From Pseudomonas sp. HMWF032 (GTDB lineage Bacteria; Pseudomonadota; Gammaproteobacteria; Pseudomonadales; Pseudomonadaceae): DNA of 64,000 bases. Each line of letters starts with the position of its first letter. The stretch's first letter is position 1. The stretch is from the NCBI RefSeq assembly GCF_003060885.1, contig NZ_QAIG01000005.1, forward strand, positions 1 to 64,000, written 5' to 3'. The translations under genes were made by a program, and so were the position numbers. The notes under the pieces are model-generated. The model was not told the origin of the DNA and searched no databases. It saw only the letters and a list, made by a program, of their open reading frames with translations. Below are positions 1 through 7,864 of the stretch, piece after piece.

Positions 1-24
1 GGTGGAGGCGGCGGTGGTTGGTAA
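1..24 (+). CDS. C-terminal tail of a Gly-rich protein (cut by window start)
   Basis: In frame 1 the first bases encode a run of six glycines and a tryptophan and then stop (TAA at 22-24). Such Gly-rich tails ending in an aromatic residue are typical of TPM-domain (YgcG-type) membrane-associated proteins, so this may be the very end of such a gene lying to the left. Only eight codons are visible, so both the coding assignment and the family are guesses. Confidence 0.3.
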   Translation, partial: GGGGGGW

Positions 25-30
25 AGCGCT

Positions 31-177
31 TGTGTAGGAGGGGCTTTTGGCTCGGGCATCCCACAGGGGGGTGGTGAATGCCGCAAGCCGGCTGGGAGCC
101 GGCGCGGCGCTACCTCCTGCATCCATGCAGTCGTAGCCGCGCTTAACAGAAGTCGCGGCTAAAGCCCCTCCCACACA
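31..177. repeat. Short inverted-repeat element (AGGAGGGGCTTT family)
   Basis: The arm at 31-53 (core GGAGGGGCTTT) is matched in inverted orientation by 152-177 (core AAAGCCCCTCCCACACA). The two arms bound about 100 bp of non-coding DNA. The arm resembles a very common Pseudomonas intergenic repeat (GTGGGAGGGGCTTTAGCCGC). A half copy of the same arm occurs at 15701-15719. Nothing in the interior looks coding. Confidence 0.6.
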
Positions 178-194
178 TCATGATCCCAGCAAGG

Positions 195-431
195 CTAAGG
201 CTTGCGGGTTTCCTGCAACTTGGCCAATAAGGCTTCGCCTTTGGCTTTTTGCTCGGCTTCGCTGAGGGGCGGGTTATCCAGCAGGCTGTCGAGTTGATCA
301 ATCAGTTCGCTCTGCCGGCTGATGCGGGCATCGATCTTTTCCAGTTTGCGCTGGTTGTGCCAGCTCCACACTGCGAGGGCGCAGGCGGCCAGCACCACGG
401 CGGTCAGCACGATAATCGTCAGGGTGTTCAT
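195..431 (-). CDS. Small single-pass membrane protein with a coiled-coil tail
   Basis: The 78-residue protein has an N-terminal hydrophobic segment (about residues 3-23). A short charged, heptad-like region follows (about 28-55), and then a soluble tail rich in Glu, Lys and Ala. This is the topology of a small inner-membrane protein with a cytoplasmic or periplasmic coiled coil. I do not recognise the family. A truncated second copy of its first 23 codons lies at 5052-5120, directly after a GNAT gene. The stop of a GNAT remnant overlaps its start codon here too, so its ancestral neighbour was probably that acetyltransferase. Function unknown. Confidence 0.7.
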   Translation of the reverse strand: MNTLTIIVLTAVVLAACALAVWSWHNQRKLEKIDARISRQSELIDQLDSLLDNPPLSEAEQKAKGEALLAKLQETRKP

Positions 432-516
432 CGCGGCTCCAGAATTTTGCCCATCAGCATGCGCGGCAACATAACAGCGCCGCGCGTCAGCGTCTGTGCC
501 TGTTGCACAGAAAAGC
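327..516. repeat. Left copy of ~190-bp diverged direct repeat
   Basis: This segment matches 5016-5206 along its length, in the same orientation, with scattered substitutions. It covers the start of the 78-residue membrane protein gene and the last ~28 codons of a GNAT gene. The two copies bound the 4.5-kb TonB/polyferredoxin module. Identity is estimated by eye; a pairwise alignment would fix the exact edges. Confidence 0.85.
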
Positions 517-517
517 T
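428..517 (-). pseudogene. C-terminal remnant of a GNAT acetyltransferase
   Basis: Read on the minus strand this gives about 28 residues nearly identical to the end of the intact GNAT at 5117-5599. Recognisable pieces are FSVQQAQT, VMLPR, LMGK and a stop whose TGA overlaps the ATG of the 78-residue gene. There is no coding match further upstream (past 517), so only the tail survives. It is explained by the 190-bp duplication. Confidence 0.8.
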
Positions 518-561
518 TCGGTCAACTAAGAGGCTTGGGTCCTTTTGTGTTCAAGAGCTGG

Positions 562-790
562 TTAGGGCTGTGTGCGGCGTTGCCGCTGCAACAGGCGGCC
601 ATCGGGCAGCACGCTGCAGTAGCGCCCAGGTGCTTGGGCGAAGGCGACGGCCATCAAGGCCGTGCCCCAGTTGCCGCAGAAGCTCTGGCGCCACCACTGG
701 CCATCGTAGATTGGCCAGAGGCGGGTGTTGCCGTCCGGGTGGCCTGTCAGCAGCGCGTGCCCTCTGCGGCTAACGCGCGTCGAACAGTTG
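562..790 (-). pseudogene. Possible C-terminal fragment of a beta-propeller-like protein
   Basis: An open minus-strand frame ending with TAA at 562-564 reads like real protein, with pieces such as GHPDGNTRLWPIYDGQWW, FCGNWGTALM and YCSVLPDGRLL. The Trp/Asp/Gly rhythm resembles WD40 or PQQ propeller strands. No start codon with a ribosome site is visible upstream, and the frame fades near 790. It sits beside the left copy of the direct repeat, where a truncated gene is expected. The rest of 518-918 holds only this and the hairpin at 849-891. Confidence 0.4.
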
Positions 791-848
791 CCCCAAAGGT
801 GCGTGGGTAACTTAGCAGGTGCGAGTGGCTGTTGCTGAGCGATTAAAG

Positions 849-891
849 ACGCTCTGGCCGTGGCGTGAAGCCATGTCGCAGGCCAGAGCGT
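849..891. terminator. Long hairpin after the polyferredoxin gene
   Basis: ACGCTCTGGCC (849-859) pairs perfectly with GGCCAGAGCGT (881-891). A nested TGGC/GCCA stem lies in the loop. It lies 28 bp past the stop of the polyferredoxin gene. There is no clear T tract on either strand, so it may be an intrinsic terminator of the T-poor kind or an mRNA 3' stabiliser. Confidence 0.5.
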
Positions 892-918
892 GCGTCATCG
901 CACTGAGGGTGTATCGGT

Positions 919-2358
919 TTAGTGATGCATATGTGGCATGGGCAGCAGAATGAAGGCCGCAATTTTGCCCAGCATGACACTGCTGTAGAGCCAGATGGGC
1001 ATGCAGGCCAGGGCCCAGACCGCCAAGCGTTGGGTGCCGCTGCTGCCTGTGGTCCAAAACGCCGTCCGTTGCCAGCTCAGTTGCAGGCTCCAGAGAATGC
1101 CCAGCCAAGGCAGTAAACCGACAACCTTAAGCCAAGTATCACCGCGTTCGGCAAACGGCCCAACGTGCCAGGCCAGCCCCAGCAGTGCCGCACTTTCATT
1201 GACCAGACCTGGGCCGTATTTGCTGGCAAACATGGTGACCGCATGGGGGATCAGCCCGAGTATGGCCATAGGCGCTAGCGCATAGGCCAGGTCCAGCGCC
1301 AAGGCGCGTGGCGATTGCTGCACCCGTTTGGCGGCACTGCGGTAGCCCAGTGCGGCCAGCGGTACGGTAATGGCTATTGCCAGCAGCAGGGCCAGCAAGC
1401 CGGACAGCCGCCAGGTTTCGGTGCTGATCTGCAAGGTCTGGTGCAGCCAGGCACCCGCGATATTCCAGGGCAGGCTGTCGCGCAAGCCGGTGTGTTGCAG
1501 GCCATGCAGAAACTGGATGCCGACACCGGCTATCGCCAGAATCAGGATGATCACCCAGTAGTCATGCGGATCAGCCCGTTTGATCGGCTGGCCCAGACTT
1601 TTGCCGGGCCGCATCCAGTGCAGTTCGGCGCTGTCACAGGCCTGCACGCAATCGAGGCACAGGGTGCAGTTGTCCATGTTGTTGCGTTCCTCGAAGCGGA
1701 ACGGCGAGAGGTGGTAGTGGCAGGCCGTGGCGCATTCGAAGGTGGTGCAACGGCTGCAGTCGCTCTGTTCAGTGCGGATGCTCAGCCCCCCGGCCTTGCC
1801 GTGACTGGCCAGCACCCGGCCCAGCGGGCAGATGTGCTTGCAGTACGCCATATCGGCAAAAAAGAAAAAACAGCCGGCGGCAAACAGGGTAAACAGCAGG
1901 AAGTACCAGGCCGTGGCTTGCGTCGAGGCGCTGAGTAAGCCAGGTGCGGCAAAGGCAATAACCCAGTAGCCGAAAAAGATCAGGCTGAAGCTGATCCAGG
2001 CGCCGCGCAGGGCCTTGGGGAAGCGCTTCTTCAAGCCAAAACGCTGCAGCCACTTGCCCATTGCGCCGTGCGGACAAATTGCACAAAACGCGGGCCCCAC
2101 TGTCGGGGTGAGTACACAGGTCAGCAGGGGCCAGAAGATCCCCCAGAACAGCAGGACCGTCAGGCCGTCTTTGCGGTCTTCACTGAAAATGCCCAGGCCG
2201 ATGGCCAGCACCAGAATGCTGACACTGACAACCTGCAGGCTGCCCATCAACCAGGGGTGCCGGAGCATGCGCCCGATAAGGGGTAATTGCGTGAGGTTAA
2301 GGCTGTTACGGCGCGCGTTGGGCTGGCCGGAACGGGCAATGATTTGTTCGTTCATCAT
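919..2358 (-). CDS. Membrane polyferredoxin (NapH/NosR/CcoG-like 4Fe-4S protein)
   Basis: About 479 residues. Two tandem ATG codons (2358 and 2355) follow an AGGAG site; either may start the protein. Several membrane helices surround two CxxxCP clusters of the NapH/NosR type (FCAICPHG and YCKHICPLG). A ferredoxin-like cytoplasmic block follows with CSRCTTFECATAC and CTLCLDCVQAC. A long C-terminal half with about six more helices ends in a Met/His tail (MPHMHH). The family moves electrons between the membrane and periplasmic or cytoplasmic partners. The partner here is unknown. It is last in a leftward operon behind a TonB receptor and a Cys/Met-containing DUF2946-like protein, so a role in metal (copper or iron) reduction or uptake is an inference. 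Confidence 0.8.
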   Translation of the reverse strand: MMNEQIIARSGQPNARRNSLNLTQLPLIGRMLRHPWLMGSLQVVSVSILVLAIGLGIFSEDRKDGLTVLLFWGIFWPLLTCVLTPTVGPAFCAICPHGAMGKWLQRFGLKKRFPKALRGAWISFSLIFFGYWVIAFAAPGLLSASTQATAWYFLLFTLFAAGCFFFFADMAYCKHICPLGRVLASHGKAGGLSIRTEQSDCSRCTTFECATACHYHLSPFRFEERNNMDNCTLCLDCVQACDSAELHWMRPGKSLGQPIKRADPHDYWVIILILAIAGVGIQFLHGLQHTGLRDSLPWNIAGAWLHQTLQISTETWRLSGLLALLLAIAITVPLAALGYRSAAKRVQQSPRALALDLAYALAPMAILGLIPHAVTMFASKYGPGLVNESAALLGLAWHVGPFAERGDTWLKVVGLLPWLGILWSLQLSWQRTAFWTTGSSGTQRLAVWALACMPIWLYSSVMLGKIAAFILLPMPHMHH

Positions 2359-2405
2359 CAGGCTCCTCACCTGCCGGCCACGGCTGACCGGCAGGTGTTG
2401 CTGGC

Positions 2406-4358
2406 TTAGAAGTCGATACGGCTGCCGACATAGAAATAGCGTGTGTCGGGGTCATTACGACCACCGCCGGTTCCGGCGTTGTTATTGACGTAGTTATCCG
2501 GGTCACGTTGGTCGAACAGGTTGTCGACACCGGCAAACAGTTCCAACTGTTCGGTCAGCGCATGGCTGATATTCAGGTCCACCAGCGTCTGGCGGGTGTC
2601 GTAGGCTTCGCAGCTCACCCGGCAGCCGCTCTCGCGTGACAGGTAGTCGCCGACATGCCGTGCCCGTGCGGTGAGGCTCCAGTCGTCCAGTGTGTAGGTG
2701 CTTTCCAACCGATAGGTGCGGCGTGCGCGACCTTCCAGGCGCTGGTCGGTGTTGGCATCCATGGCATCCAGCCATTCGTAGCCGGCGCGCAGGCGCAGGT
2801 TTTCGCTGGCCTGCCAGTCGGCATTGAGCTCCAGGCCTCGGATACGCGCCTTGTCGACGTTCATATACTCGGAGAAGTTGCGGAAACGACCGCCGCCAAT
2901 GGGCTGACTGCGCATCACGCGCGACATGATCAAATCATCGATATCGCTCTGATGGAGTACTGCCTCCAGATCCAGCGCGCCGAGTGTGCGACCCACGGCC
3001 AGTTCCCAGGACTGCGATTGCTCAGGTTGCAGGTTGGGGTTGCCGTTGATCACACTGGTGCCGCCGCCTCGGGTAAAGCTGGCGTATTGCTCCAGCAGGC
3101 TGGGCGCGCGAAAGCCCTCGCCATAGCCCAGGCGGGCCCGCCAGTCGCCGTCACGCCAGCCCAGGCTGACCTTGGGTGTCAGGGCGCTGTCGAAATCGTC
3201 AAAGTGGTCGTAACGCGCCCCGGCGACCAATGTCCACTGATCGTTGATCTGCCACTCATCCTGTAACAGGGCAAACGCGTTATCGCGAGCGGCGCTCTGG
3301 GCGTTGATGGTCACATCCAGTTCATCACGGTTGTAGCCGCCACCCAGGGTCACCTTGTGCGTGTCCAGTACCGGCAGGCTGTACAGCGCATCGCTTTGGT
3401 ACTGCTTGTACCGCGTGGTTTCACGCAGGGTTTCCGGGAAGCTGCGGTTGGTAGCACCGCTGCTGCGCCCGGCACTGCTGCGCAGTTTTAGTTCGCCGGG
3501 GCCGATCAGGCGTTGGTAGTCCAGGCCGTAAAACGTTCGGCGTTCGTCTTCGAAGTTGCTGTAGTCCAGCGTATCGAACACCGGCGGGCCACCACCGGGG
3601 CGACGAATCAAGGCTTGGGCGGCGCGGTCATTGTCGCGATCAAAAATCTCCACCGCCCAGCCCAGCGACTGCACGTCATCGGGTGTCCAGCGACCGCGGT
3701 AGGCCGCGGACAGGTTGATCAATCGGCCGCTGTCATCCTCGGTGGAGTCTTCGTGACGCAGGGCGTTGCGGTGTTCCTGCTCAAGGGTCAGCGAGTGCCC
3801 TAAGGTGCCATCGCCGAATCGGGCATTGATGCCGCTTTGCAGGGTTTCGCGGCCTTCGCGTGCCGCACCAGTGGTCACTTGGGCGCTGACGCCAGGGTCT
3901 TCGCCCGGTTGCCGGGTGATGATATTGATCACCCCGCCCAAGGCATCCGAGCCATAGAGGGACGACATCGGGCCGCGCACGATCTCGATGCGCTCGATAT
4001 CAAAGGTGCTGATCTGGTTGGGGTTGTTGCTGCTGTAGTTGTTGGTGCGGCGCTGCCCGTTGATCAGGATCAGGCTTTGGTTGCTGTTGAAGCCGCGGAT
4101 GGACAGCGCACCTGTGGCGCCGGCGTTGTTGGCTTGCACACCGGTCGCCGACTTCAGCACTTCGGTCACGCTGTGTGCGGAGTGCTGGTTGAGTTCATGG
4201 CGATCAATCACCTGCACAGAGGCCTGTACATCTTTGATCGGTTGCGGAGTGCCGGTGGCGGTGACCACCATGTCTTGCAGTTGCAGCGATTGTGCGTGAA
4301 GTGCGGATGCACCGGCGCAAGCGACTACCGCCAACGCCAGGGTCGAAATACGGTACAT
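2406..4358 (-). CDS. TonB-dependent outer-membrane receptor
   Basis: 650 residues from ATG 4358, which has AGGA eight bases upstream. The signal peptide (about 1-22) is followed by a TonB-box-like segment (DMVVTATG), a plug domain with the conserved IRGF and IEIVRGP motifs (about 45-160), and a 22-strand barrel. The barrel holds the usual GEGFRAPSL signature and ends in a final strand with terminal Phe (FYVGSRIDF). It resembles the CirA/FepA/BtuB branch. A Cys pair (CRVSC) lies in a late extracellular loop. The substrate cannot be read from the sequence. The neighbours suggest a metal chelate, with copper or iron the first candidates. The next gene in the operon starts about 50 bp downstream. 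Confidence 0.9.
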   Translation of the reverse strand: MYRISTLALAVVACAGASALHAQSLQLQDMVVTATGTPQPIKDVQASVQVIDRHELNQHSAHSVTEVLKSATGVQANNAGATGALSIRGFNSNQSLILINGQRRTNNYSSNNPNQISTFDIERIEIVRGPMSSLYGSDALGGVINIITRQPGEDPGVSAQVTTGAAREGRETLQSGINARFGDGTLGHSLTLEQEHRNALRHEDSTEDDSGRLINLSAAYRGRWTPDDVQSLGWAVEIFDRDNDRAAQALIRRPGGGPPVFDTLDYSNFEDERRTFYGLDYQRLIGPGELKLRSSAGRSSGATNRSFPETLRETTRYKQYQSDALYSLPVLDTHKVTLGGGYNRDELDVTINAQSAARDNAFALLQDEWQINDQWTLVAGARYDHFDDFDSALTPKVSLGWRDGDWRARLGYGEGFRAPSLLEQYASFTRGGGTSVINGNPNLQPEQSQSWELAVGRTLGALDLEAVLHQSDIDDLIMSRVMRSQPIGGGRFRNFSEYMNVDKARIRGLELNADWQASENLRLRAGYEWLDAMDANTDQRLEGRARRTYRLESTYTLDDWSLTARARHVGDYLSRESGCRVSCEAYDTRQTLVDLNISHALTEQLELFAGVDNLFDQRDPDNYVNNNAGTGGGRNDPDTRYFYVGSRIDF

Positions 4359-4420
4359 AGAGATAATCCTGAATGCATGAAAGTACCCGGCAAACGAGTG
4401 CCGGGTGATGAGCATGGGTA

Positions 4421-4771
4421 TCAGGCGTAGAGCGGAGGGGCGCGGTTGGGGGGGGCCAGCAGGAAGGGCGGATACCAGCGCAGCACTTGTGCTTCGAGCA
4501 ACACGGGCGTTGCCATACGCGCAGGTGCAGGCGGCAGGTAGACCAGCACCGGCAGGCTGCTGGCCTGGGTTGAGCACTGCGCGCAAGGGCTGTGTGCAGG
4601 CGGTTCTTGATCGTCAATGGCAACCAACTGAGTACCCTGCGAGGTGCACAGCAGCATGAAGTCAGTGGTCATGATCAGCGGTGCGCTCCATACCAACAGC
4701 GTGGCGCGCAGCAACATGCCCGCGAGGGCAATGGCCAGCAACCAGTCTGTTGTGGAGCGCGTAAGCCGCAT
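4421..4771 (-). CDS. DUF2946-like small membrane/periplasmic protein
   Basis: 116 residues from ATG 4771. An N-terminal hydrophobic helix (about 10-32) is followed by a short region with CTSQG, then a CAQC motif near residue 65 and a Pro/Ala-rich tail. The layout matches the DUF2946 family, which in Pseudomonas often precedes copper-related TonB receptors. It is the first gene of the module, 62 bp upstream of the receptor start. The CxxC pair could bind copper or another soft metal. Family assignment is by architecture, so moderate only. Confidence 0.6.
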   Translation of the reverse strand: MRLTRSTTDWLLAIALAGMLLRATLLVWSAPLIMTTDFMLLCTSQGTQLVAIDDQEPPAHSPCAQCSTQASSLPVLVYLPPAPARMATPVLLEAQVLRWYPPFLLAPPNRAPPLYA

Positions 4772-4862
4772 CAATGGATTACCTGTAGGTGGGCGGGGAG
4801 CATTCTAGTTGTTTTACCGGCCGCCTTGGGTGACACATCGCCGCAGCGGGCTGCCGTCCGAC

Positions 4863-5015
4863 TTAGCATAGGTCAGGATTGCGTGCCGGCAGGCCGCGCA
4901 GCAGCTGCTTAAACAGTTCTAGGTTATGCCACTCCTGCTGGATGCGCTCAGAGAAGACCACCACCGGCAGGCTGATCCAGTGTTCGGAAAAGCGCTGGCA
5001 GCTGGCGATATAGTC
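4863..5015 (-). pseudogene. C-terminal gene fragment at the right edge of the module
   Basis: A minus-strand frame gives about 51 residues ending at TAA 4863-4865. It reads like genuine protein: RFSEHWISLPVVVFSERI, then QQEWHNLELFKQLLRGL. It has no start and runs straight into the right copy of the 190-bp repeat at about 5016, where the match to a different gene begins. It is therefore a truncated gene created at the junction. I do not recognise its family. The rest of 4775-4862 shows nothing but the upstream region of the DUF2946-like gene. Confidence 0.6.
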
Positions 5016-5206
5016 GGCATCGGTTTTCCCAGTTTTGCGCTGGGTGTGTCAGCGCCACACTGCGAAGGCGCAGGCCGTTAGCACAACGGCGGTCAGCACG
5101 ATAATCGTCAGGGTGTTCATCGCTGCTCCAGCGTTTTGCCCATCAGCCATCGCGGCAACATAACAGTGCCGCGCGCCACCGTCTGTGCCTGCTGCACAGA
5201 AAAGCC
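5016..5206. repeat. Right copy of ~190-bp diverged direct repeat
   Basis: This is the counterpart of 327-516. It carries the end of the intact GNAT gene and the first codons of the 78-residue membrane gene. The shared block starts near GGCAT at 5016 and ends near GCACAGAAAAG at 5206. Confidence 0.85.
5052..5120 (-). pseudogene. Truncated copy of the 78-residue membrane protein gene
   Basis: From ATG 5120 the first 22 codons match the gene at 195-431 (MNTLTIIVLTAVVL, then ACAFAVW). An in-frame TGA follows after codon 23, where the intact copy has Ser-Trp. Homology continues briefly beyond the stop and ends at the junction near 5016. The start overlaps the TGA of the GNAT gene as ATGA. Confidence 0.75.
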
Positions 5207-5599
5207 CTGGCGGGCAAAAAACGCTTGGGCCACCAGGCTGGCCTCGGTAAACAGCTCTTGCACACCCGCCGCGCGCAAGCGTTGCTCGGCAGTGGCATAC
5301 AGGGCGCTGGCAACACCCTGACGGGCATGACTGGGCGCGCAGTACAGCAGGTCGATATGCCCATCCAGGCTAAAGCCGATAAAACCAGCGATTGCCTGGC
5401 CATCGTCGGCAATCAGCAGCTCAAGTGAAGCGAAACGTGTTTGCCAGGCCGACAGGTCCGCAACCTCGGGCGCCCAGGCCTGACGCTGCGCGGCGTTGTA
5501 GTGCTGGGTGGTCAACTGGTTGACCGATGCCTGAAACAACGCGACCAATGCTGTCAGGTCATCGGCGTGATAGGTGCGCAGGCGCAGGGACGGTTGCAT
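5117..5599 (-). CDS. GNAT-family N-acetyltransferase
   Basis: 160 residues. It has the GNAT fold order: N-terminal helices (residues 10-60), a beta-4 strand with the GFIGF segment (about 73-77), the acetyl-CoA pyrophosphate loop ARQGVASALYATAE (about 92-105), and a C-terminal FFARQGF motif typical of the family. The substrate cannot be inferred. It lies about 100 bp downstream of the thrS paralogue on the same strand, so it may be the last gene of the zinc-regulated transcript. Its end is duplicated at 428-517. Confidence 0.85.
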   Translation of the reverse strand: MQPSLRLRTYHADDLTALVALFQASVNQLTTQHYNAAQRQAWAPEVADLSAWQTRFASLELLIADDGQAIAGFIGFSLDGHIDLLYCAPSHARQGVASALYATAEQRLRAAGVQELFTEASLVAQAFFARQGFSVQQAQTVARGTVMLPRWLMGKTLEQR

Positions 5600-5696
5600 G
5601 GGGAGTGTCGTGCGGAGGATGTGCAGCGATTGTCCGTCGCAGCGGCATGCGGCTCAAGGGCTCGATGCATCGTCCGGGCCCTTTCCGTTGGGTGAA

Positions 5697-7619
5697 TCAG
5701 TCAGCGTGCTGAGCGGGCATGCGCGCCTCGGTGCGCAAGCGCTCGACCAGCTCAGCCAACGGCAGACTGCCAAGGTTACCGCCGGCGCGGCTGCGCAGGG
5801 TGACGCGGCCTTCGGCTTTTTCCTGTTCGCCGATGACCAGTAGGTAGGGCACTTTCTGCAGGGTGGCTTCGCGGATTTTGTAGCCGATTTTCTCGTTACG
5901 CAGATCCACGCTGGCGCGCAGCCCGGCGCGCTTGAGGGCAGCGAGTACCTGGCGGGCGTAGTCGTTCTGCCCTTCGGAAATGGTCAGCACGGCCGCCTGC
6001 TGCGGCGCCAGCCACAGCGGGAACAGGCCGCTGTAGTGCTCGATGAGAATGCCGGTGAAGCGTTCCAGCGAGCCGAACAGGGCGCGGTGCAGCATCACCG
6101 GGCGTTCGCGTTCGCCCTGTTCGTTGACGTAGCTGATGTCGAAGCGCTCCGGCAGGTTGAGGTCCACCTGCAGGGTGCCGCACTGCCAGTCGCGGCCGAT
6201 CGCATCGCGCAGCACAAACTCCAGTTTCGGCCCGTAGAACGCGCCTTCGCCGGGGTTGAGCTGGTAGTCGATATTCATCCGTTGCAGCGCGCCGGACAGT
6301 GCGCCTTCCAGTTGATCCCAGGTTTGGTCGCTGCCGATGCGGTTGGCCGGGCGGGTGGAGAGTTTCACCGCCACTTCGTTGAAACCGAAGTCACGGTAGA
6401 TGGCGAACACCAGGGCGATGGTGTCGGCGCATTCCTGTTCCATCTGCGCGGCGGCGCAGAAGATGTGCGCGTCGTCCTGGGTGAAGTGGCGCACGCGCAG
6501 CAGGCCGTGCAGCGCGCCGGAGGGCTCGTAGCGGTGCACCTTGCCGAACTCGGCCATGCGCAGCGGCAGGTCGCGGTAGCTCTTCAGGCCGCGGGCGTAG
6601 AGCGCCACGGCGCCGGGGCAGTTCATCGGCTTGAGGGCGAACACGCGCTCGTCTTCGGTGCTGGTGGTGAACATGGCCTCGCGGTAGTTGAACCAGTGCC
6701 CGGAGGTTTCCCACAGGCTGCGGTCCATCACGTCGGGGGTGTTGACCTCGACATAGCCGGCGGCGTCCTGCTGCTGGCGCATGTAGCCGATCAGCTGCTG
6801 GAACAGCGTCCAGCCCTTAGGGTGCCAGAACACCGAGCCGGGGGCGCAGTCGTCGAAGTGGAACAGGTCGAGCTGGGCGCCGAGCTTGCGGTGGTCGCGC
6901 TTGCCGGCTTCCTCCAGACGGGTGAGGTAGGCCTTGAGTTCTTTCGGCGTGGCCCAGCAGGTGCCGTAGATGCGTTGCAACGCGGCGTTCTTCGCATCGC
7001 CGCGCCAGTAAGCGCCGGCCACTTTGGTCAGTTTGAAGGCGTGCAGCAGCCCGGTGCGCGGGATGTGCGGGCCACGGCAAAGGTCCTCGAAGTCGCCCTG
7101 GCGGTAGAGCGACAGCACCTCGCCTGCGGGAATGTCGCGGATCAGCTCGGCCTTGTAGTGCTCGCCCTGCGCCTCGAAATGGGCGATGGCGTCATCACGC
7201 GGCAGCTCACGGCGGCTGACCGGTAGATCGGCGGCGGCCAGCTCGGTCATGCGCGCTTCGATGCGCTCGAGATCGTCCGGGGTAAAGGGCCGCTCGAAGG
7301 CAAAGTCGTAGAAAAAGCCGTCTTCGATCACCGGGCCGATGGTCACCTGAGCGCTGGGGTACAGCTGCTTCACTGCCATGGCCAGCAGGTGCGCGCAGGA
7401 GTGGCGCAGCAGCTCCAGACCTTCGCTGTCGCGAGCGGTGATCAGGCTGAGCTGGGCGTCGTGGTCGATCAGCGCGCTGGTGTCCACCAGTTGGCCATCG
7501 AGGCGGCCAGCCAGGGCGGCCTTGGCCAGACCGGGGCCGATGTCGGCGGCGACGTCGGCCACGCTCAGGGGGTGGGCATAGTGACGCTGGCTGCCATCGG
7601 GCAGGGTGATGCTGGGCAT
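5697..7619 (-). CDS. thrS: Threonyl-tRNA synthetase paralogue of the zinc island
   Basis: 640 residues, full length for the family: TGS domain (1-61), editing domain with HxxxH (H73, H77) and CRGPH (near 182-186), class II catalytic core, and C-terminal anticodon-binding domain. The three catalytic-zinc ligands are kept: Cys in MNCPG, His in RVRHFTQDD and His in LHRALFG. It is not followed by infC-rpmI-rplT, the usual partners of the housekeeping thrS. It sits downstream of folE2/pyrC paralogues, which supports a backup enzyme for zinc starvation. A 183-bp repeat separates it from pyrC. Whether it shares that transcript is unproven. Confidence 0.93.
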   Translation of the reverse strand: MPSITLPDGSQRHYAHPLSVADVAADIGPGLAKAALAGRLDGQLVDTSALIDHDAQLSLITARDSEGLELLRHSCAHLLAMAVKQLYPSAQVTIGPVIEDGFFYDFAFERPFTPDDLERIEARMTELAAADLPVSRRELPRDDAIAHFEAQGEHYKAELIRDIPAGEVLSLYRQGDFEDLCRGPHIPRTGLLHAFKLTKVAGAYWRGDAKNAALQRIYGTCWATPKELKAYLTRLEEAGKRDHRKLGAQLDLFHFDDCAPGSVFWHPKGWTLFQQLIGYMRQQQDAAGYVEVNTPDVMDRSLWETSGHWFNYREAMFTTSTEDERVFALKPMNCPGAVALYARGLKSYRDLPLRMAEFGKVHRYEPSGALHGLLRVRHFTQDDAHIFCAAAQMEQECADTIALVFAIYRDFGFNEVAVKLSTRPANRIGSDQTWDQLEGALSGALQRMNIDYQLNPGEGAFYGPKLEFVLRDAIGRDWQCGTLQVDLNLPERFDISYVNEQGERERPVMLHRALFGSLERFTGILIEHYSGLFPLWLAPQQAAVLTISEGQNDYARQVLAALKRAGLRASVDLRNEKIGYKIREATLQKVPYLLVIGEQEKAEGRVTLRSRAGGNLGSLPLAELVERLRTEARMPAQHAD

Positions 7620-7657
7620 ATCGGTTCTCTAATCAGGTTTGGTTAAAGGTGAAATCT

Positions 7658-7840
7658 GTAGGGTGGGTTAGCGGCGCAAAGGCGCAGCCATGGAGGCCAC
7701 CACGTAGTCCGTGCGCCGCGTAACCCACCATTGGTGCAACGCAGGGAGATCGCTTGGTGGGTTACGCGGCGCGCCACGATGGCGGTGTCTGATCGTTTGT
7801 AGCTTGGCGCCGCTAACCTGCGCGGCCCGACCCACCCTAC
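7658..7840. repeat. GTAGGGTGG-type inverted-repeat element
   Basis: GTAGGGTGGGT at 7658 is mirrored by ACCCACCCTAC ending at 7840. Inside lies a second inverted pair, GCGCCGCGTAACCCACCA (7713-7730) against TGGTGGGTTACGCGGCGC (from 7756). It fills most of the gap between pyrC and thrS. It is the largest of four related elements in the window (also 23718-23806, 27207-27294 and 35285-35351). Confidence 0.75.
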
Positions 7841-7864
7841 AAAGCGGTCTTATTCGGTCGTTTA

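Noticed and set aside
812..1108. Other short frames in 518-918
   Set aside because: They overlap the polyferredoxin end or the hairpin at 849-891 and read as non-protein; only the fragment at 562-790 has a protein-like pattern.
5697..7619. Loss of the catalytic zinc site in the ThrS paralogue
   Set aside because: The Cys in MNCPG and the two His ([16 protein letters not shown]) are all present, so no zinc-free catalysis is suggested by sequence.
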